Of a stretch of 64,000 bases of DNA, positions 42,030 through 50,950 are shown piece by piece (positions within the stretch are counted from its first letter, which is position 1; each line of letters starts with the position of its first letter). A program made the translations under genes and the position numbers. The notes beneath the pieces were generated by a model that was not told the origin of the DNA, made no database searches, and saw nothing but the letters and a program-made list of their open reading frames with translations. The stretch is from Thalassobius sp047123305 (lineage in GTDB: Bacteria > Pseudomonadota > Alphaproteobacteria > Rhodobacterales > Rhodobacteraceae), in assembly GCF_047123305.1 (NCBI RefSeq), contig NZ_CP138918.1, positions 3,472,001-3,536,000 of the forward strand, written 5' to 3'.

Positions 42030-43337
42030 TCAGACAAAGCGGTTCACGTAGTTTTCCAGGATCTCCTGCCGGCCCGAACGGGGCTCTGGGTTGATCCCTT
42101 CCGACAGCACCCGCGCTGCGATGGCCTCAAGGTCGCTTGACAGCATGTCCTGCGCCGCATCGCCTTGCCAACCGCTGTAGCGATCCGCCAAAGCCTGCTC
42201 CAGTCCGCCATCTTCCAGCATCGCAGCTGCCGCTTTCAAACCCCGTGCACAGATGTCCATCCCGCCCACATGGGCCGCAATCAGATCTTCGGCATCCAAG
42301 GACTGACGGCGCAGCTTGGCATCAAAGTTGGTGCCGCCCTGAGTAAAGCCACCCGCCTTCAGAATATGGTAATAACACAGCGCCACTTCGGGCGTGTTGT
42401 TGGGGAACTGGTCCGTGTCCCAGCCCGACTGGTAGTCGTTCCGGTTCATGTCGATCGACCCCAACATGCCTTCGGCGGCTGCCGTGGCAATCTCATGCTC
42501 GAAGCTGTGACCGGCCAGAATGGCGTGGCCCTGCTCAAGGTTCAGCTTCACCTCATCCTCCAGCCCATATTTGCGCAGGAAGCCAATGCAGGTGGCGGCG
42601 TCGAAATCATACTGGTGTTTGGATGGTTCCTGCGGTTTGGGCTCCACCAGGATTTGCCCCTTGAAGCCAATCTTGTGTTTGTACTCGACCACCATGTTCA
42701 GGAAGCGGCCCATATGGTCGAGCTCTTGATTGAGGTCCGTGTTCAGCAGCGTCTCATAGCCCTCGCGCCCGCCCCAGAGCACGTAGTTTTCGCCGCCCAG
42801 CTTGTGGGTTGCATCCATGCAGGATTTCACCGTTGCCGCCGCAAAGGCAAAGACGTCGGGATCCGGATTGGTCGACGCACCGGACATCCAGCGGCGGTGG
42901 CTGAACATATTGGCCGTGCCCCACAGCAGCTTGGTCTTGCTGGTGGTCATTTTCTCACCGATGTAGTCGGTGATCTCATTCAAAGTTGCCAGATTGTCGG
43001 CAAAATTACCCTGCTCGGGCCGGATATCGGCGTCATGCCAGCAGAAATAGGGTGCACCCAGTAGATCAAACATCTCAAAGGCAACATCCGCTTTCATCTT
43101 GGCACGCCCCATGTCGTCCTGCGGGTGCCAGGGGCGAATAAAGGTCTGGCCACCGAAGGGATCGCCGCCCTCCCAGGCAAAGCTGTGCCAATAAGCAACG
43201 GCAAAGCGCAGATGCTCTTCCATCCGTTTACCCAGAACAATCTCATCTGGGTTGTAATGGCGAAACGCCATCGGGTTGGTGCTGTCCGCACCTTCATATT
43301 GGACGGCATCAATGCCGTCGAAAAAACCTGTGCTCAT
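42030..43337 (-). CDS. xylA: xylose isomerase
   Basis: 435 residues, class II length. It converts D-xylose to D-xylulose. Signatures: catalytic His in 'PYFCWHDADIRPE', metal ligand Glu in 'ILVEPKPQEPSKHQYDFD', 'LNLEQGHAILAGHSFEHE' and metal Asp/His in 'GSIDMNRNDYQSGWDTDQFP'. It is the last gene of the xylF-xylH-xylG-xylA series. The gap to xylG (65 bases) holds a clean hairpin (43361-43385). Confidence 0.97.
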   Translation of the reverse strand: MSTGFFDGIDAVQYEGADSTNPMAFRHYNPDEIVLGKRMEEHLRFAVAYWHSFAWEGGDPFGGQTFIRPWHPQDDMGRAKMKADVAFEMFDLLGAPYFCWHDADIRPEQGNFADNLATLNEITDYIGEKMTTSKTKLLWGTANMFSHRRWMSGASTNPDPDVFAFAAATVKSCMDATHKLGGENYVLWGGREGYETLLNTDLNQELDHMGRFLNMVVEYKHKIGFKGQILVEPKPQEPSKHQYDFDAATCIGFLRKYGLEDEVKLNLEQGHAILAGHSFEHEIATAAAEGMLGSIDMNRNDYQSGWDTDQFPNNTPEVALCYYHILKAGGFTQGGTNFDAKLRRQSLDAEDLIAAHVGGMDICARGLKAAAAMLEDGGLEQALADRYSGWQGDAAQDMLSSDLEAIAARVLSEGINPEPRSGRQEILENYVNRFV

Positions 43338-43360
43338 AGCATCTTACCTTGTGAATTTCG

Positions 43361-43385
43361 CGCATCCCGCGCCTTGTGGGATGCG
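43361..43385 (-). terminator. intercistronic hairpin between xylG and xylA
   Basis: Perfect 8-bp arms CGCATCCC (43361-43368) and GGGATGCG (43378-43385). There is no T-run after it on the minus strand, so an mRNA-stability or partial-termination element is more likely than a full stop. Confidence 0.55.
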
Positions 43386-43402
43386 TCTTTTCTATCAAAA
43401 TG

Positions 43403-44206
43403 TTAGGCTACGCTGTCCGACATCTCACCGGTTTTCTCACCCGGGTTCTTGCCCAGAATGATCATCGACAGCAGGTCATCATCGGTGACATCTTCGATGT
43501 TCACCGTGCCAACCAGTTGCCCGTTTTTCATCACCGAGGCACGATCACACAGCTCCATCACCGCATGGACGTCATGGTCAATCAGGAAGATCCCGATGCC
43601 CTCTGCCTTCAGCTGCTGGATCAACTCGGCCACCATCTGGGTTTCATGTGGACCCAGAGCCGCGGTGGGCTCATCCATGATCAGGATTTTGGCGTTGAAA
43701 TAGACCGCCCGCGCAATAGCCACGGATTGCCGCTGCCCACCCGAAAGCGCCGAAACCGGCTCGGAGAACTTGCGGAAGTTCGGATTGAGCCGCCCCATGA
43801 TCTTGCGGCAGTCGGCCTCCATCGCGGCGTCATCCACCAGCCCAAAAGGTGTTACCAGTTCACGCCCCAGAAACAGGTTAGAGGCCGCATCAAGATTATC
43901 CGCCAGCGCCAGCGTCTGGTAGATCGTCTCAATATTATGGGTGCGAGCATCGCGGGGATTGGTGATTTCCACCTTGTCGCCGTTGATCCGGATCTCACCC
44001 GCGTCCATGTGATAGGCACCCGAGAGGATCTTGATCAGCGTCGATTTTCCTGCCCCGTTATGCCCCAAAAGTCCAACAACTTCACCGGGATGCAGGTCAA
44101 CGCTCACGTGGTCCACCGCTTTGACACCGCCGAAGGCAATAGAGATATCCTTCATTTCCACCAAGGGGGTTGCGCCGGAGGCGCGCAGTTCTTTTGCCGT
44201 CGCCAT
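43403..44206 (-). CDS. xylG: xylose-type ABC transporter ATP-binding protein, single domain
   Basis: 267 residues. Walker A 'GLLGHNGAGKSTLIKIL', signature 'VSALSGGQRQSVAIARAV', Walker B 'KILIMDEPTAALGPHE', switch His 'IFLIDHDVHAVMEL'. E. coli XylG has about 510 residues with two ATPase domains; this protein has one and would work as a dimer, as in FrcA-type systems. The ATG shares its last base with the TAA of xylH (TAATG). The extra ~20 N-terminal residues before 'MKDISIAFGG' may be dispensable. Confidence 0.93.
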   Translation of the reverse strand: MATAKELRASGATPLVEMKDISIAFGGVKAVDHVSVDLHPGEVVGLLGHNGAGKSTLIKILSGAYHMDAGEIRINGDKVEITNPRDARTHNIETIYQTLALADNLDAASNLFLGRELVTPFGLVDDAAMEADCRKIMGRLNPNFRKFSEPVSALSGGQRQSVAIARAVYFNAKILIMDEPTAALGPHETQMVAELIQQLKAEGIGIFLIDHDVHAVMELCDRASVMKNGQLVGTVNIEDVTDDDLLSMIILGKNPGEKTGEMSDSVA

Positions 44207-45513
44207 TACTTCGCTCCTACTCTCTTGCGGTAGATGATGTCGATCAGAACCGCTAGCACCAGCACGGTGCCCACAACGATGTTCTGGAACGGCGCGTCAA
44301 CGCCTACCATCGCCATGCCCGATTGCAGCGCCTGCATGATCAGCGCCCCAAGGATGGCGCCGTGGATGGTGCCAAGACCACCGGACAATGCCGTGCCGCC
44401 GATCACCGCCGCCGCAATCACGCGCAGTTCATCTAAGGTCCCGATGTCATTGGAATGGTTCGACAAACGGGCAGAGGCCACAACCGCTGACAAGGCGCAG
44501 AGGAACCCCATGAGGGCAAAGATCTTCACCGTCAGCAGGCGGGTGTTGATGCCCGACAGCTCTGCTGCATCCGGGTTGCCGCCAGTGGCAAAGATATAGC
44601 GGCCCAGTCGGGTGCGCCGTGCGATCAATGTCATCACCACCGCGACAGCGATCAGGATCAACACCGAGATTGGCAGGCCATAGCCCACTTCCAGCCCTTC
44701 CGGCATGGTTTCGCCCCGCGCTTCCATCATGCGTTTCAGCCTGCGGGCGGGGATCAGGTAGGAATTCAGGATCCAGACAAGGCCAAGGATCGCCCCAGAG
44801 GTCAGCGCCGCCAGCGTCAGCTCGGCCCAGAGCGGCTTGACCGCGAAGCCATGCCCCTGACGGGACCGGCGCGCCGACCACAGCCCAAACAGCGCCATTG
44901 CAGTGGCCAACAGCCCAATAATCCAGCTCCATGTGGTGCCCATCGTGCCGTTGATGCCACCAAAGATCAGGAAGGTTTTGTCAAGCGGACCAATGGTTTG
45001 GCCGTCGGTCATATACCAGGCCACATTGCGCCAGACCAGAAAACCGCCAAGGGTCACGATGAAGGCAGGGATGCTCAGGTAGCCGACCATCCAGCCATGA
45101 AACGCCCCGATCAACGTGCCCACAAACAGGCCGGCCGCAATGGTGATGGCCCAGGTGGCCGGATGGTTCAGACCAAAGCCCAGCATGTCAGGCAGCACCT
45201 GCGTTTGCACCATCGCCATGACAGCGGAACAGGTGGCCAGCAGCGCCCCAACGGAGAGATCGATATGGCGGGTGACGATCACAAAGACCATACCAGAGGC
45301 CATGATGGCGACGGAAACAGTCTGGATCGTCAGGTTAAAGATGTTGCGCGGGGTGAGGAACCGCCCGTCTGTCAGCAGGTTGAACCCGATGCACAGGATG
45401 ATGAAGGCGCCGACCATGCCCAACAGACGGGTGTCCAGTTCCAGCTGTTGGAACAGGGACCGCTTGATCTGGGTCTCTTGGGTTTGGGTCGGCTGCGTGG
45501 TGGCGTCGGTCAT
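44206..45513 (-). CDS. xylH: xylose ABC transporter permease
   Basis: 435 residues, about ten membrane segments in the BPD_transp_2 fold: 'LGMVGAFIILCIGFNLLTDG', 'DLSVGALLATCSAVMAMVQT', 'AFIVTLGGFLVWRNVAWYMT', and a final 'NIVVGTVLVLAVLIDIIYRK'. The hallmark 'ATGGNPDAAELSGINTR' with 'SARLSNHSNDIGTLDELRVI' is typical of XylH/AraH proteins. It is slightly longer than E. coli XylH because of a hydrophilic loop near residues 250-275. It lies between xylF and xylG. Confidence 0.94.
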   Translation of the reverse strand: MTDATTQPTQTQETQIKRSLFQQLELDTRLLGMVGAFIILCIGFNLLTDGRFLTPRNIFNLTIQTVSVAIMASGMVFVIVTRHIDLSVGALLATCSAVMAMVQTQVLPDMLGFGLNHPATWAITIAAGLFVGTLIGAFHGWMVGYLSIPAFIVTLGGFLVWRNVAWYMTDGQTIGPLDKTFLIFGGINGTMGTTWSWIIGLLATAMALFGLWSARRSRQGHGFAVKPLWAELTLAALTSGAILGLVWILNSYLIPARRLKRMMEARGETMPEGLEVGYGLPISVLILIAVAVVMTLIARRTRLGRYIFATGGNPDAAELSGINTRLLTVKIFALMGFLCALSAVVASARLSNHSNDIGTLDELRVIAAAVIGGTALSGGLGTIHGAILGALIMQALQSGMAMVGVDAPFQNIVVGTVLVLAVLIDIIYRKRVGAK

Positions 45514-45556
45514 GACCGAACTCCAATCGTCAGCATTAGAAGGTTGTGGTGAGGGA

Positions 45557-45584
45557 GGGATACCCCATCTGGGCGGGGCATCCC
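45557..45584 (-). terminator. hairpin between xylF and xylH
   Basis: Arms GGGATACCCC (45557-45566) and GGGGCATCCC (45575-45584), nine of ten pairs matched. It lies in the 159-base gap behind xylF on the minus strand, the usual site of an mRNA-protecting hairpin that keeps the binding protein abundant. Confidence 0.6.
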
Positions 45585-45672
45585 CAGACCGGTGGGAGAC
45601 CGATCTTATGAAAGCCTTAGGTCATGGCGTTCATGGTTTTCTTACAGAGACTTACACGTCCCTATTGATGTT

Positions 45673-46701
45673 TTAGTTACAGGGCGCGGGGCCACCTTCG
45701 ACACCCTGACACAGGGCTTCTTGGGTGATCCAGCCGGCATCAACCACAACGGACAGGTTGTCCTGCGTGATCGGGTTCGGCGCCAGGAACATCGAGGTCA
45801 TCACGGTGCCCGCGGGCGAGGTCCAGCTCATCGAGCCTTTGACGTCGCCAAGCATCGCGCCCCCGGCCAGCTGCACGGCAATTTCACCAGCGGCTTTGCC
45901 CAGCTCGCGGGCGTCCTTCCAGACCGACACGGTCTGATGACCTTTGGCCACGCGGTTCAGCGCCGCGTGATCGCCGTCCTGACCCGAGACAGGAATGCCT
46001 TCCATACCCTGTGCGGTCAGCGCGGCTACAACACCACCAGCGGTGCCGTCATTCGATGCCACAACCGCGTCCACCGCGTTGTCCGCCGAGGTCAGGATCT
46101 GCTCCATGTTGCGCTGTGCATTGGCGGGCAGCCAGCCATCGGTGTAGGCCTCGCCGACAATTTTGATGTCACCTGCCGCAATGGCCGCGTCCAGGATCTC
46201 TTGCTGACCACCGCGCAGGAAGTCTGCGTTGGGATCGGTGGGTGAGCCTTTGATCATCACGTAGTTGCCCTTGGGCATCGCATCAAACACGGCTTGTGCC
46301 TGCAGACGCCCCACTTCGACGTTGTCGAAGGTCAGGTAGAACGCGCGGTCATCTTCGATCAGACGGTCATAGGCGATCACCGGGATGCCTTCGTCGGCTG
46401 CGGCCTGCACGGCGGGGCCAATGGCCTGCGCGTCCTGGGCCAGAATGATCAGTGCGTCAACGCCCTGAGCGATCAGGCTTTCCACATCCGACAGCTGCTT
46501 GGACGAGGACGACTGTGCATCCGCCGAGATATACTCCGCGCCTCCCGCTTCCAGCGCGCCAACAATGGCGGCTTCATCGGTTTTCCAGCGCTCTTCCTGG
46601 AAGTTCGACCAGCTGACGCCAACCGTCAGATCCGCCGCCCAGGCACCCGCGCTGCTGAGCGCCAGAACCGAGGCCAGCGCCACAGATTTCATGAGTTTCA
46701 T
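45673..46701 (-). CDS. xylF: D-xylose periplasmic binding protein
   Basis: 342 residues from the ATG at 46701, preceded by GGGAGGA; the frame runs further upstream but without coding character. Signal peptide residues ~1-22 (LMKSVALASVLALSSAGAWA). Periplasmic-binding-protein type I fold: 'LTVGVSWSNFQEERWKTDEA', 'GVDALIILAQDAQAIGPAV', 'IPVIAYDRLIEDDRAFYLTF', 'VIASNDGTAGG'-type segment 'AVVASNDGTAGGVVAAL', and 'VSGQDGDHAALNRVAKG'. It diverges from the ROK regulator gene across 181 bases. Confidence 0.95.
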   Translation of the reverse strand: MKLMKSVALASVLALSSAGAWAADLTVGVSWSNFQEERWKTDEAAIVGALEAGGAEYISADAQSSSSKQLSDVESLIAQGVDALIILAQDAQAIGPAVQAAADEGIPVIAYDRLIEDDRAFYLTFDNVEVGRLQAQAVFDAMPKGNYVMIKGSPTDPNADFLRGGQQEILDAAIAAGDIKIVGEAYTDGWLPANAQRNMEQILTSADNAVDAVVASNDGTAGGVVAALTAQGMEGIPVSGQDGDHAALNRVAKGHQTVSVWKDARELGKAAGEIAVQLAGGAMLGDVKGSMSWTSPAGTVMTSMFLAPNPITQDNLSVVVDAGWITQEALCQGVEGGPAPCN

Positions 46702-46783
46702 TGTATTTCCTCCCGTTAGTACCCAAACCCCGCTGCCCTCCATGACAGGGGATGTGAATGTGTTTGGTGTCTCTATTATTTTT

Positions 46784-46819
46784 TTGATTCTCAAATTAAA
46801 TCAAGTTACAAATGGTAAC
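46784..46819. promoter_or_regulatory. candidate ROK-regulator operators between xylF and the regulator gene
   Basis: GTTAC-N5-GTAAC (46805-46809 and 46815-46819) is a perfect interrupted dyad. Just before it lies TTGATT-N9-AATCAA (46784-46789 and 46799-46804). Both are in the AT-rich middle of the divergent gap, where a xylose-responsive repressor should sit. Confidence 0.5.
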
Positions 46820-46882
46820 AACCCTTGCGAGACCTATGCAAAACACTGTAAAAATTGCGTAAATACCGAGGAGATTTGTAAC

Positions 46883-48097
46883 GTGCCACAGGTTGACCGC
46901 CCCTCCCACACCGGCGAATTGCGTGAAAGCGGCCGCCAGCAGGTGTTGGAAACGATCCGTTTGCATGGCGAGATTGCCCGCATCGATATTGCCCGCGAAA
47001 CCGGCGTCAGCCCGGCAACCGTGACCGCGATTTCCTCGGAGCTGTTAGAGGCCGGTTTGATCCGCGAGGTGCAGCCTGAGAACAAGGCGGGCGGTAAACG
47101 TGGCCGGCCTCGGGTCTCCCTTGCCTTGAACGGCGCAGCGCACAAGCTGGCCGGCATCAAGGTGGGCCACGATGAGATCACCGTTCTCATCATCGATTTT
47201 GAAGGTAAAGAGCTGGTCGAACACGACATGCCCTTGCCCACCCCACGGATGGAGGCAGATGAGCTGTGCCGTGCCATCATGACCGCGCTTGAACAAACCT
47301 GCGCCAAGGGTGGTTTTAGCGTGGGCGAAGTGTCCGGGCTGTGTGTCGGGCTTGCGGGGTTGGTCGATGCGCCGCGCAACTTTGTTTACTGGTCCTCCTC
47401 ACTCACCAGCCGCAACGTCGATCTGGGCGCGCATCTGGGCCAGCATCTGGACTGCGCAATCTTTGTGGAAAACGACGCCAATTTGGTGGCTAAGGCCGAA
47501 CACCTTTTTGGCAAGGGCCGCGATTTCAGCGATTTCATCGTCATCACCATCGAACATGGTGTGGGCATGGGGATCGTGCTGGATGATCAGATCTACCGGG
47601 GCACCCGCGGCTGCGGGGCAGAGTTTGGCCATACCAAGGTGCAGCTCTCCGGTGCGCTCTGCCAATGTGGCCAGCGCGGCTGCCTGGAGGCCTATGTTGG
47701 TGATTACGCAATCCTGCGCGAAGCCAGCCTGCTCAGCGATCAGACCCCGCATCAGACCGTGGATTCGCTACATCAGGCGGCCCGACAGGGGGATGAACTG
47801 GCCAGTTCGATCTTTGATCGGGCCGGGCGAATGTTTGCGATGGGCCTGGCCAATGTCATCAACATCTTCGACCCCGAGTTGATCATCGTTTCAGGCACCC
47901 ATAAATCGATGGATTATCTGATCACCGACAAGGTGATCGAGGAAATGCGCCAATCCGTGGTTCAAGTCGACGCGCCATTGCCGGAGGTGATTGAAAACAG
48001 CTGGGGCAACCTGATGTGGGCCAAAGGCGCCGCCGCTTACGCGGTGGAACGGGTCAGCGCCCAAACCGTACGGAGGCTGGCCCAAAATGCCGCGTAA
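46883..48097 (+). CDS. ROK-family xylose-responsive transcriptional regulator (XylR type)
   Basis: 404 residues from the GTG at 46883, which has GAGGAG 8 bases upstream; the open frame extends far into xylF and is not used. Winged helix-turn-helix at ~15-75 ('LHGEIARIDIARETGVSPAT'). The ROK sugar-kinase-like domain follows: 'LCVGLAGLVDAPRN', 'AIFVENDANLVAKAEH', 'GAEFGHTKV' with the zinc motif 'CQCGQRGCLEAYVG'. It should sense D-xylose and control both xylFHGA and its own operon. Its end overlaps the start of the FG-GAP protein gene by 11 bases. Confidence 0.93.
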   Translation: MPQVDRPSHTGELRESGRQQVLETIRLHGEIARIDIARETGVSPATVTAISSELLEAGLIREVQPENKAGGKRGRPRVSLALNGAAHKLAGIKVGHDEITVLIIDFEGKELVEHDMPLPTPRMEADELCRAIMTALEQTCAKGGFSVGEVSGLCVGLAGLVDAPRNFVYWSSSLTSRNVDLGAHLGQHLDCAIFVENDANLVAKAEHLFGKGRDFSDFIVITIEHGVGMGIVLDDQIYRGTRGCGAEFGHTKVQLSGALCQCGQRGCLEAYVGDYAILREASLLSDQTPHQTVDSLHQAARQGDELASSIFDRAGRMFAMGLANVINIFDPELIIVSGTHKSMDYLITDKVIEEMRQSVVQVDAPLPEVIENSWGNLMWAKGAAAYAVERVSAQTVRRLAQNAA

Positions 48098-49640
48098 CCT
48101 GACAGGATGGGGTCTGGCGCTTCTCTGCGCCACACCTGCTATGGCAGAGCCGACCCTGCCCGATTTCACCCCACGCCCCCTGCCCAAGCATCACTATACC
48201 GGCGGATGGGAACATTTTGTTGGCGGCGGACTGGCGGTGTTTGACTGCAACGGCGACACCCTGCCCGAGCTTTACGCCGCCGGTGGCAGAACACCGGCAC
48301 AGCTGATGCAAAACCGCACGGACCTTGCCGGGGATCTGCATTTTGAGGCGGACACCCCTGCCGCCCTCGCCCTGACTGGGGTGATCGGCGCCTATCCGTT
48401 GGACATCGACAGCGACGGGCTGACCGATCTGATGGTGCTGCGCGATGGCACGGACCAGATCCTGCGCGGCCTGGGCAACTGCCAGTTTGCGACGTTCGAC
48501 ACCCTTGGTTTTGACGGCGGCGGCAGTTGGTCCACCGCGTTTTCGGCCACCTGGGAAGAGGGGCAAACCCTGCCGACGCTGGCCATTGGCACCTACGTGG
48601 ACCGCAGCAACCCTGAAGGGCCCTTTGGCACCTGTGACGCCACCCTGCTTTATCGACCGCAGGGTGAACACTACGCCGCCCCCACACGGCTGGAACCGGG
48701 GTTCTGCGCCCTGTCGATGCTGTTTACAGACTGGGCCCGTCAGGGCCGTGCGGATCTGCGGGTGTCGAACGACCGGCATTACTATGTGCGCGACGGTCAG
48801 GAACAGATGTGGGCGATGGAGACCACCCCCCGGCTTTACACCGAGGCAGAGGGCTGGGCACCTTATCACCTATGGGGAATGGGCATCGCCTCGCGCGATT
48901 TGACGGGCGATGGTTTTGCCGACGTCATGCTGACCTCAATGGGGGATCAGAAGCTGCAGTATTTTGCAGGCACGCCCGACCAGCCCACTTACAAAGACGC
49001 CACCTATGAACGTGGCACCACCGCGCACCGGCCCTACACCGGCGGTGATGGCCGCCCGTCCACCGGCTGGCATGCGGCCTTTGGCGATGTGAACAACGAC
49101 GGGTTGGAGGATCTGTTCATCGCAAAAGGCAATGTGGAACAGATGCCCGTGGCCGCGATGAAAGACCCCAACAATCTGTTGCTGCAGCAGAGTGACGGCG
49201 GTTTCACTGAGGTGGGCGCAACGGTTGGCGTCGCCGGGTTGGAGCGCAGCCGCGGTGCCGCATTGGTGGACCTGAACGGTGATGGCGCTTTGGATCTGGC
49301 GGTGGTGAACCGGCGGGCCGAGATGGAGCTTTACCAGAACCGCCCCACAGAAGGGGCCTGGCTGCAAATTGCCCTGATACAAGACGGCTATAACCGCAAC
49401 GCGGTGGGCGCCCATGTCGAACTGCGTTCCGAGGGTCGGACTTGGGTGCAAGAGGTGACCATCGGCGGCGGTCATGCAGGCGGTGCATTGGGGCCGTTGC
49501 ATTTTGGGCTGGGATCACTGGAACAAGTGGAATTGCGGGTGATCTGGCCCGATCAAACAGTGTCAGACTGGATCACGGCGGAGACCCGCCAACGATTGGC
49601 GGTCTCCGGCCAAAACGCCCTGACCTTCACGCCACTCTAA
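48087..49640 (+). CDS. secreted FG-GAP/VCBS-repeat protein with ASPIC/UnbV C-terminus (CRTAC1-like)
   Basis: 517 residues. Signal peptide ~1-21 (LTGWGLALLCATPAMA). Integrin-like FG-GAP blades carry calcium-type loops: 'FDCNGDTLPELYAAGG', 'IDSDGLTDLMVL', 'LTGDGFADVMLTS', 'VNNDGLEDLFIAKG', 'LNGDGALDLAVVN'. The last ~70 residues are an ASPIC/UnbV domain ('RNAVGAHVELRSEGRTWVQE', 'LHFGLGSLEQVELRVIWPD'). It is extracytoplasmic; the ribosome-binding site (GGAGG) lies inside the ROK gene, so it is co-translated with the regulator. A dihaem cytochrome gene converges on it. No enzymatic function is known for this fold; it may be that enzyme's partner. Confidence 0.9.
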   Translation: MPRNLTGWGLALLCATPAMAEPTLPDFTPRPLPKHHYTGGWEHFVGGGLAVFDCNGDTLPELYAAGGRTPAQLMQNRTDLAGDLHFEADTPAALALTGVIGAYPLDIDSDGLTDLMVLRDGTDQILRGLGNCQFATFDTLGFDGGGSWSTAFSATWEEGQTLPTLAIGTYVDRSNPEGPFGTCDATLLYRPQGEHYAAPTRLEPGFCALSMLFTDWARQGRADLRVSNDRHYYVRDGQEQMWAMETTPRLYTEAEGWAPYHLWGMGIASRDLTGDGFADVMLTSMGDQKLQYFAGTPDQPTYKDATYERGTTAHRPYTGGDGRPSTGWHAAFGDVNNDGLEDLFIAKGNVEQMPVAAMKDPNNLLLQQSDGGFTEVGATVGVAGLERSRGAALVDLNGDGALDLAVVNRRAEMELYQNRPTEGAWLQIALIQDGYNRNAVGAHVELRSEGRTWVQEVTIGGGHAGGALGPLHFGLGSLEQVELRVIWPDQTVSDWITAETRQRLAVSGQNALTFTPL

Positions 49641-49648
49641 CCGCGCCC

Positions 49649-50950
49649 TTACTGATCGACAGGCAAGCCGCTTGGCACCGTTTCGGGCACGCCAAGCCGC
49701 CCTTGTCTCCATGTCTCATCCGTCAAGGAATGCAGGAAGTTTAGGATATCCTGAACCTCCGCGTCACTTAGTGAGGTTGGCGTCAATTCATTTGCCGCCG
49801 CGATCCGCGCCAACTCTGCCGGATCGGAGTTGACCCGCAAATCCTGCGCGCCGGGTAGGACTGTCAGCACCGCTAGCGCGGGATCGTAGCTTTGCAGCGC
49901 TGCAACAGGATCAAGGTGGTGGCGCACAGTCGCCTCCAAATCCGCATAGGCACCGGCGTGGCCATAAGGGCCGGTCTGCACCACATTGCGCAGCGAAGGC
50001 GTGCGGAACTTATAGGCATCCTCCGCCCTGCCCGTCACCCGCATCCGCCCTTCGTCGCGGGCGTGATCTTCGAACCGCGCAGCCTTGCCCGGCCCGATCT
50101 GAGGCATGGCAATCGCATGAAAGTCATGATCGCTTTGGAACCAGCCGGAATGGCAACTGCCACAGCCCGCTTTGCCGTAAAACAGATCCATCCCGCGCGT
50201 GGCCTCTGCGGTCAGCGGCGTGCCGTCGCGCATGTATCGATCAAAGGCGCTGTCATCGGCGCGCCATTCCACCCGAATGAAATCGGCCAGAACATTGGAG
50301 ATATCGGTAAAGCGGATCGGCGCCCCCTGCCCCAGCACAGCATCAAAACGCGCACGGTATTCCGGCACTGAAGCCACCCGGGCCGAGATCCTGTCCCAGG
50401 CGCCGCCCTCCAGCGACAGATGGCCCAGACGCACCGCCTGCGAAACCTCGTTCTCGGAATAATGCCCCGCCATTTCATCGCCTGACAGAACCGGAAACAT
50501 CGCCTGTGCCGACAGAACGGAATCAAAGCCCGACAGCATTTCCTGCCCCAAGGGCGTGCGCATCCCGTCAGGGTGATCCGGATCCGCTTCCAGCCGACCA
50601 TCGTGGAACATCACGGTAAATTCCGCGGCCCCGAGGTTGAAAAGCGCAGGCGCGTTACGGGGGATGCGCTGCTCCGGCGTATTGACCTCCGTGACCTGCC
50701 GGTCCGGACCCAATTGCTGCCCCCCCTCACCTACCCCCAGCGACAGGCCGTCCGAGGTGCCAAAACGTGGGTGGTGACAGGAGGCGCAGCTGATGTTGAG
50801 ATTGCCCGACAGGATTGGATCGTAGAACAACAGCCACCCCAATTCGACCCGCGCCGGGTCCATTTCGGGAAACACCGGGGCGGGACCAAGGTCCGGCTGC
50901 GCCATCACGGCACCGGCAACCAGCAAGGGGATGACCGCAAGCCGCTTCAT
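49649..50950 (-). CDS. dihaem c-type cytochrome peroxidase/MauG-family protein
   Basis: 433 residues. Signal peptide ~1-18 (LAVIPLLVAGAVMAQ). Two haem-binding motifs, 'ISCASCHHPRFG' (~residue 57) and 'AGCGSCHSGWFQ' (~265). The MauG/CcpA loop 'AEFTVMFHDGRLEADPDHPD' and 'TPLGQEMLSGFD' is present. 'AYKFRTPSLRNVVQTGPYGH' with 'FLHSLTDE' is a common end of the family. It acts in the periplasm, either reducing peroxide or, as MauG and MbnH do, oxidising residues of a partner protein. Its ATG overlaps the xylB stop (ATGA), and it converges on the FG-GAP gene 8 bases away. Confidence 0.9.
   Translation of the reverse strand: MKRLAVIPLLVAGAVMAQPDLGPAPVFPEMDPARVELGWLLFYDPILSGNLNISCASCHHPRFGTSDGLSLGVGEGGQQLGPDRQVTEVNTPEQRIPRNAPALFNLGAAEFTVMFHDGRLEADPDHPDGMRTPLGQEMLSGFDSVLSAQAMFPVLSGDEMAGHYSENEVSQAVRLGHLSLEGGAWDRISARVASVPEYRARFDAVLGQGAPIRFTDISNVLADFIRVEWRADDSAFDRYMRDGTPLTAEATRGMDLFYGKAGCGSCHSGWFQSDHDFHAIAMPQIGPGKAARFEDHARDEGRMRVTGRAEDAYKFRTPSLRNVVQTGPYGHAGAYADLEATVRHHLDPVAALQSYDPALAVLTVLPGAQDLRVNSDPAELARIAAANELTPTSLSDAEVQDILNFLHSLTDETWRQGRLGVPETVPSGLPVDQ

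Noticed and set aside
46499..46882. N-terminal extension of the ROK regulator into xylF
   Set aside because: The extension is antisense to the xylF signal-peptide region. The GTG at 46883 has a strong ribosome-binding site and the family's usual N-terminus begins there.
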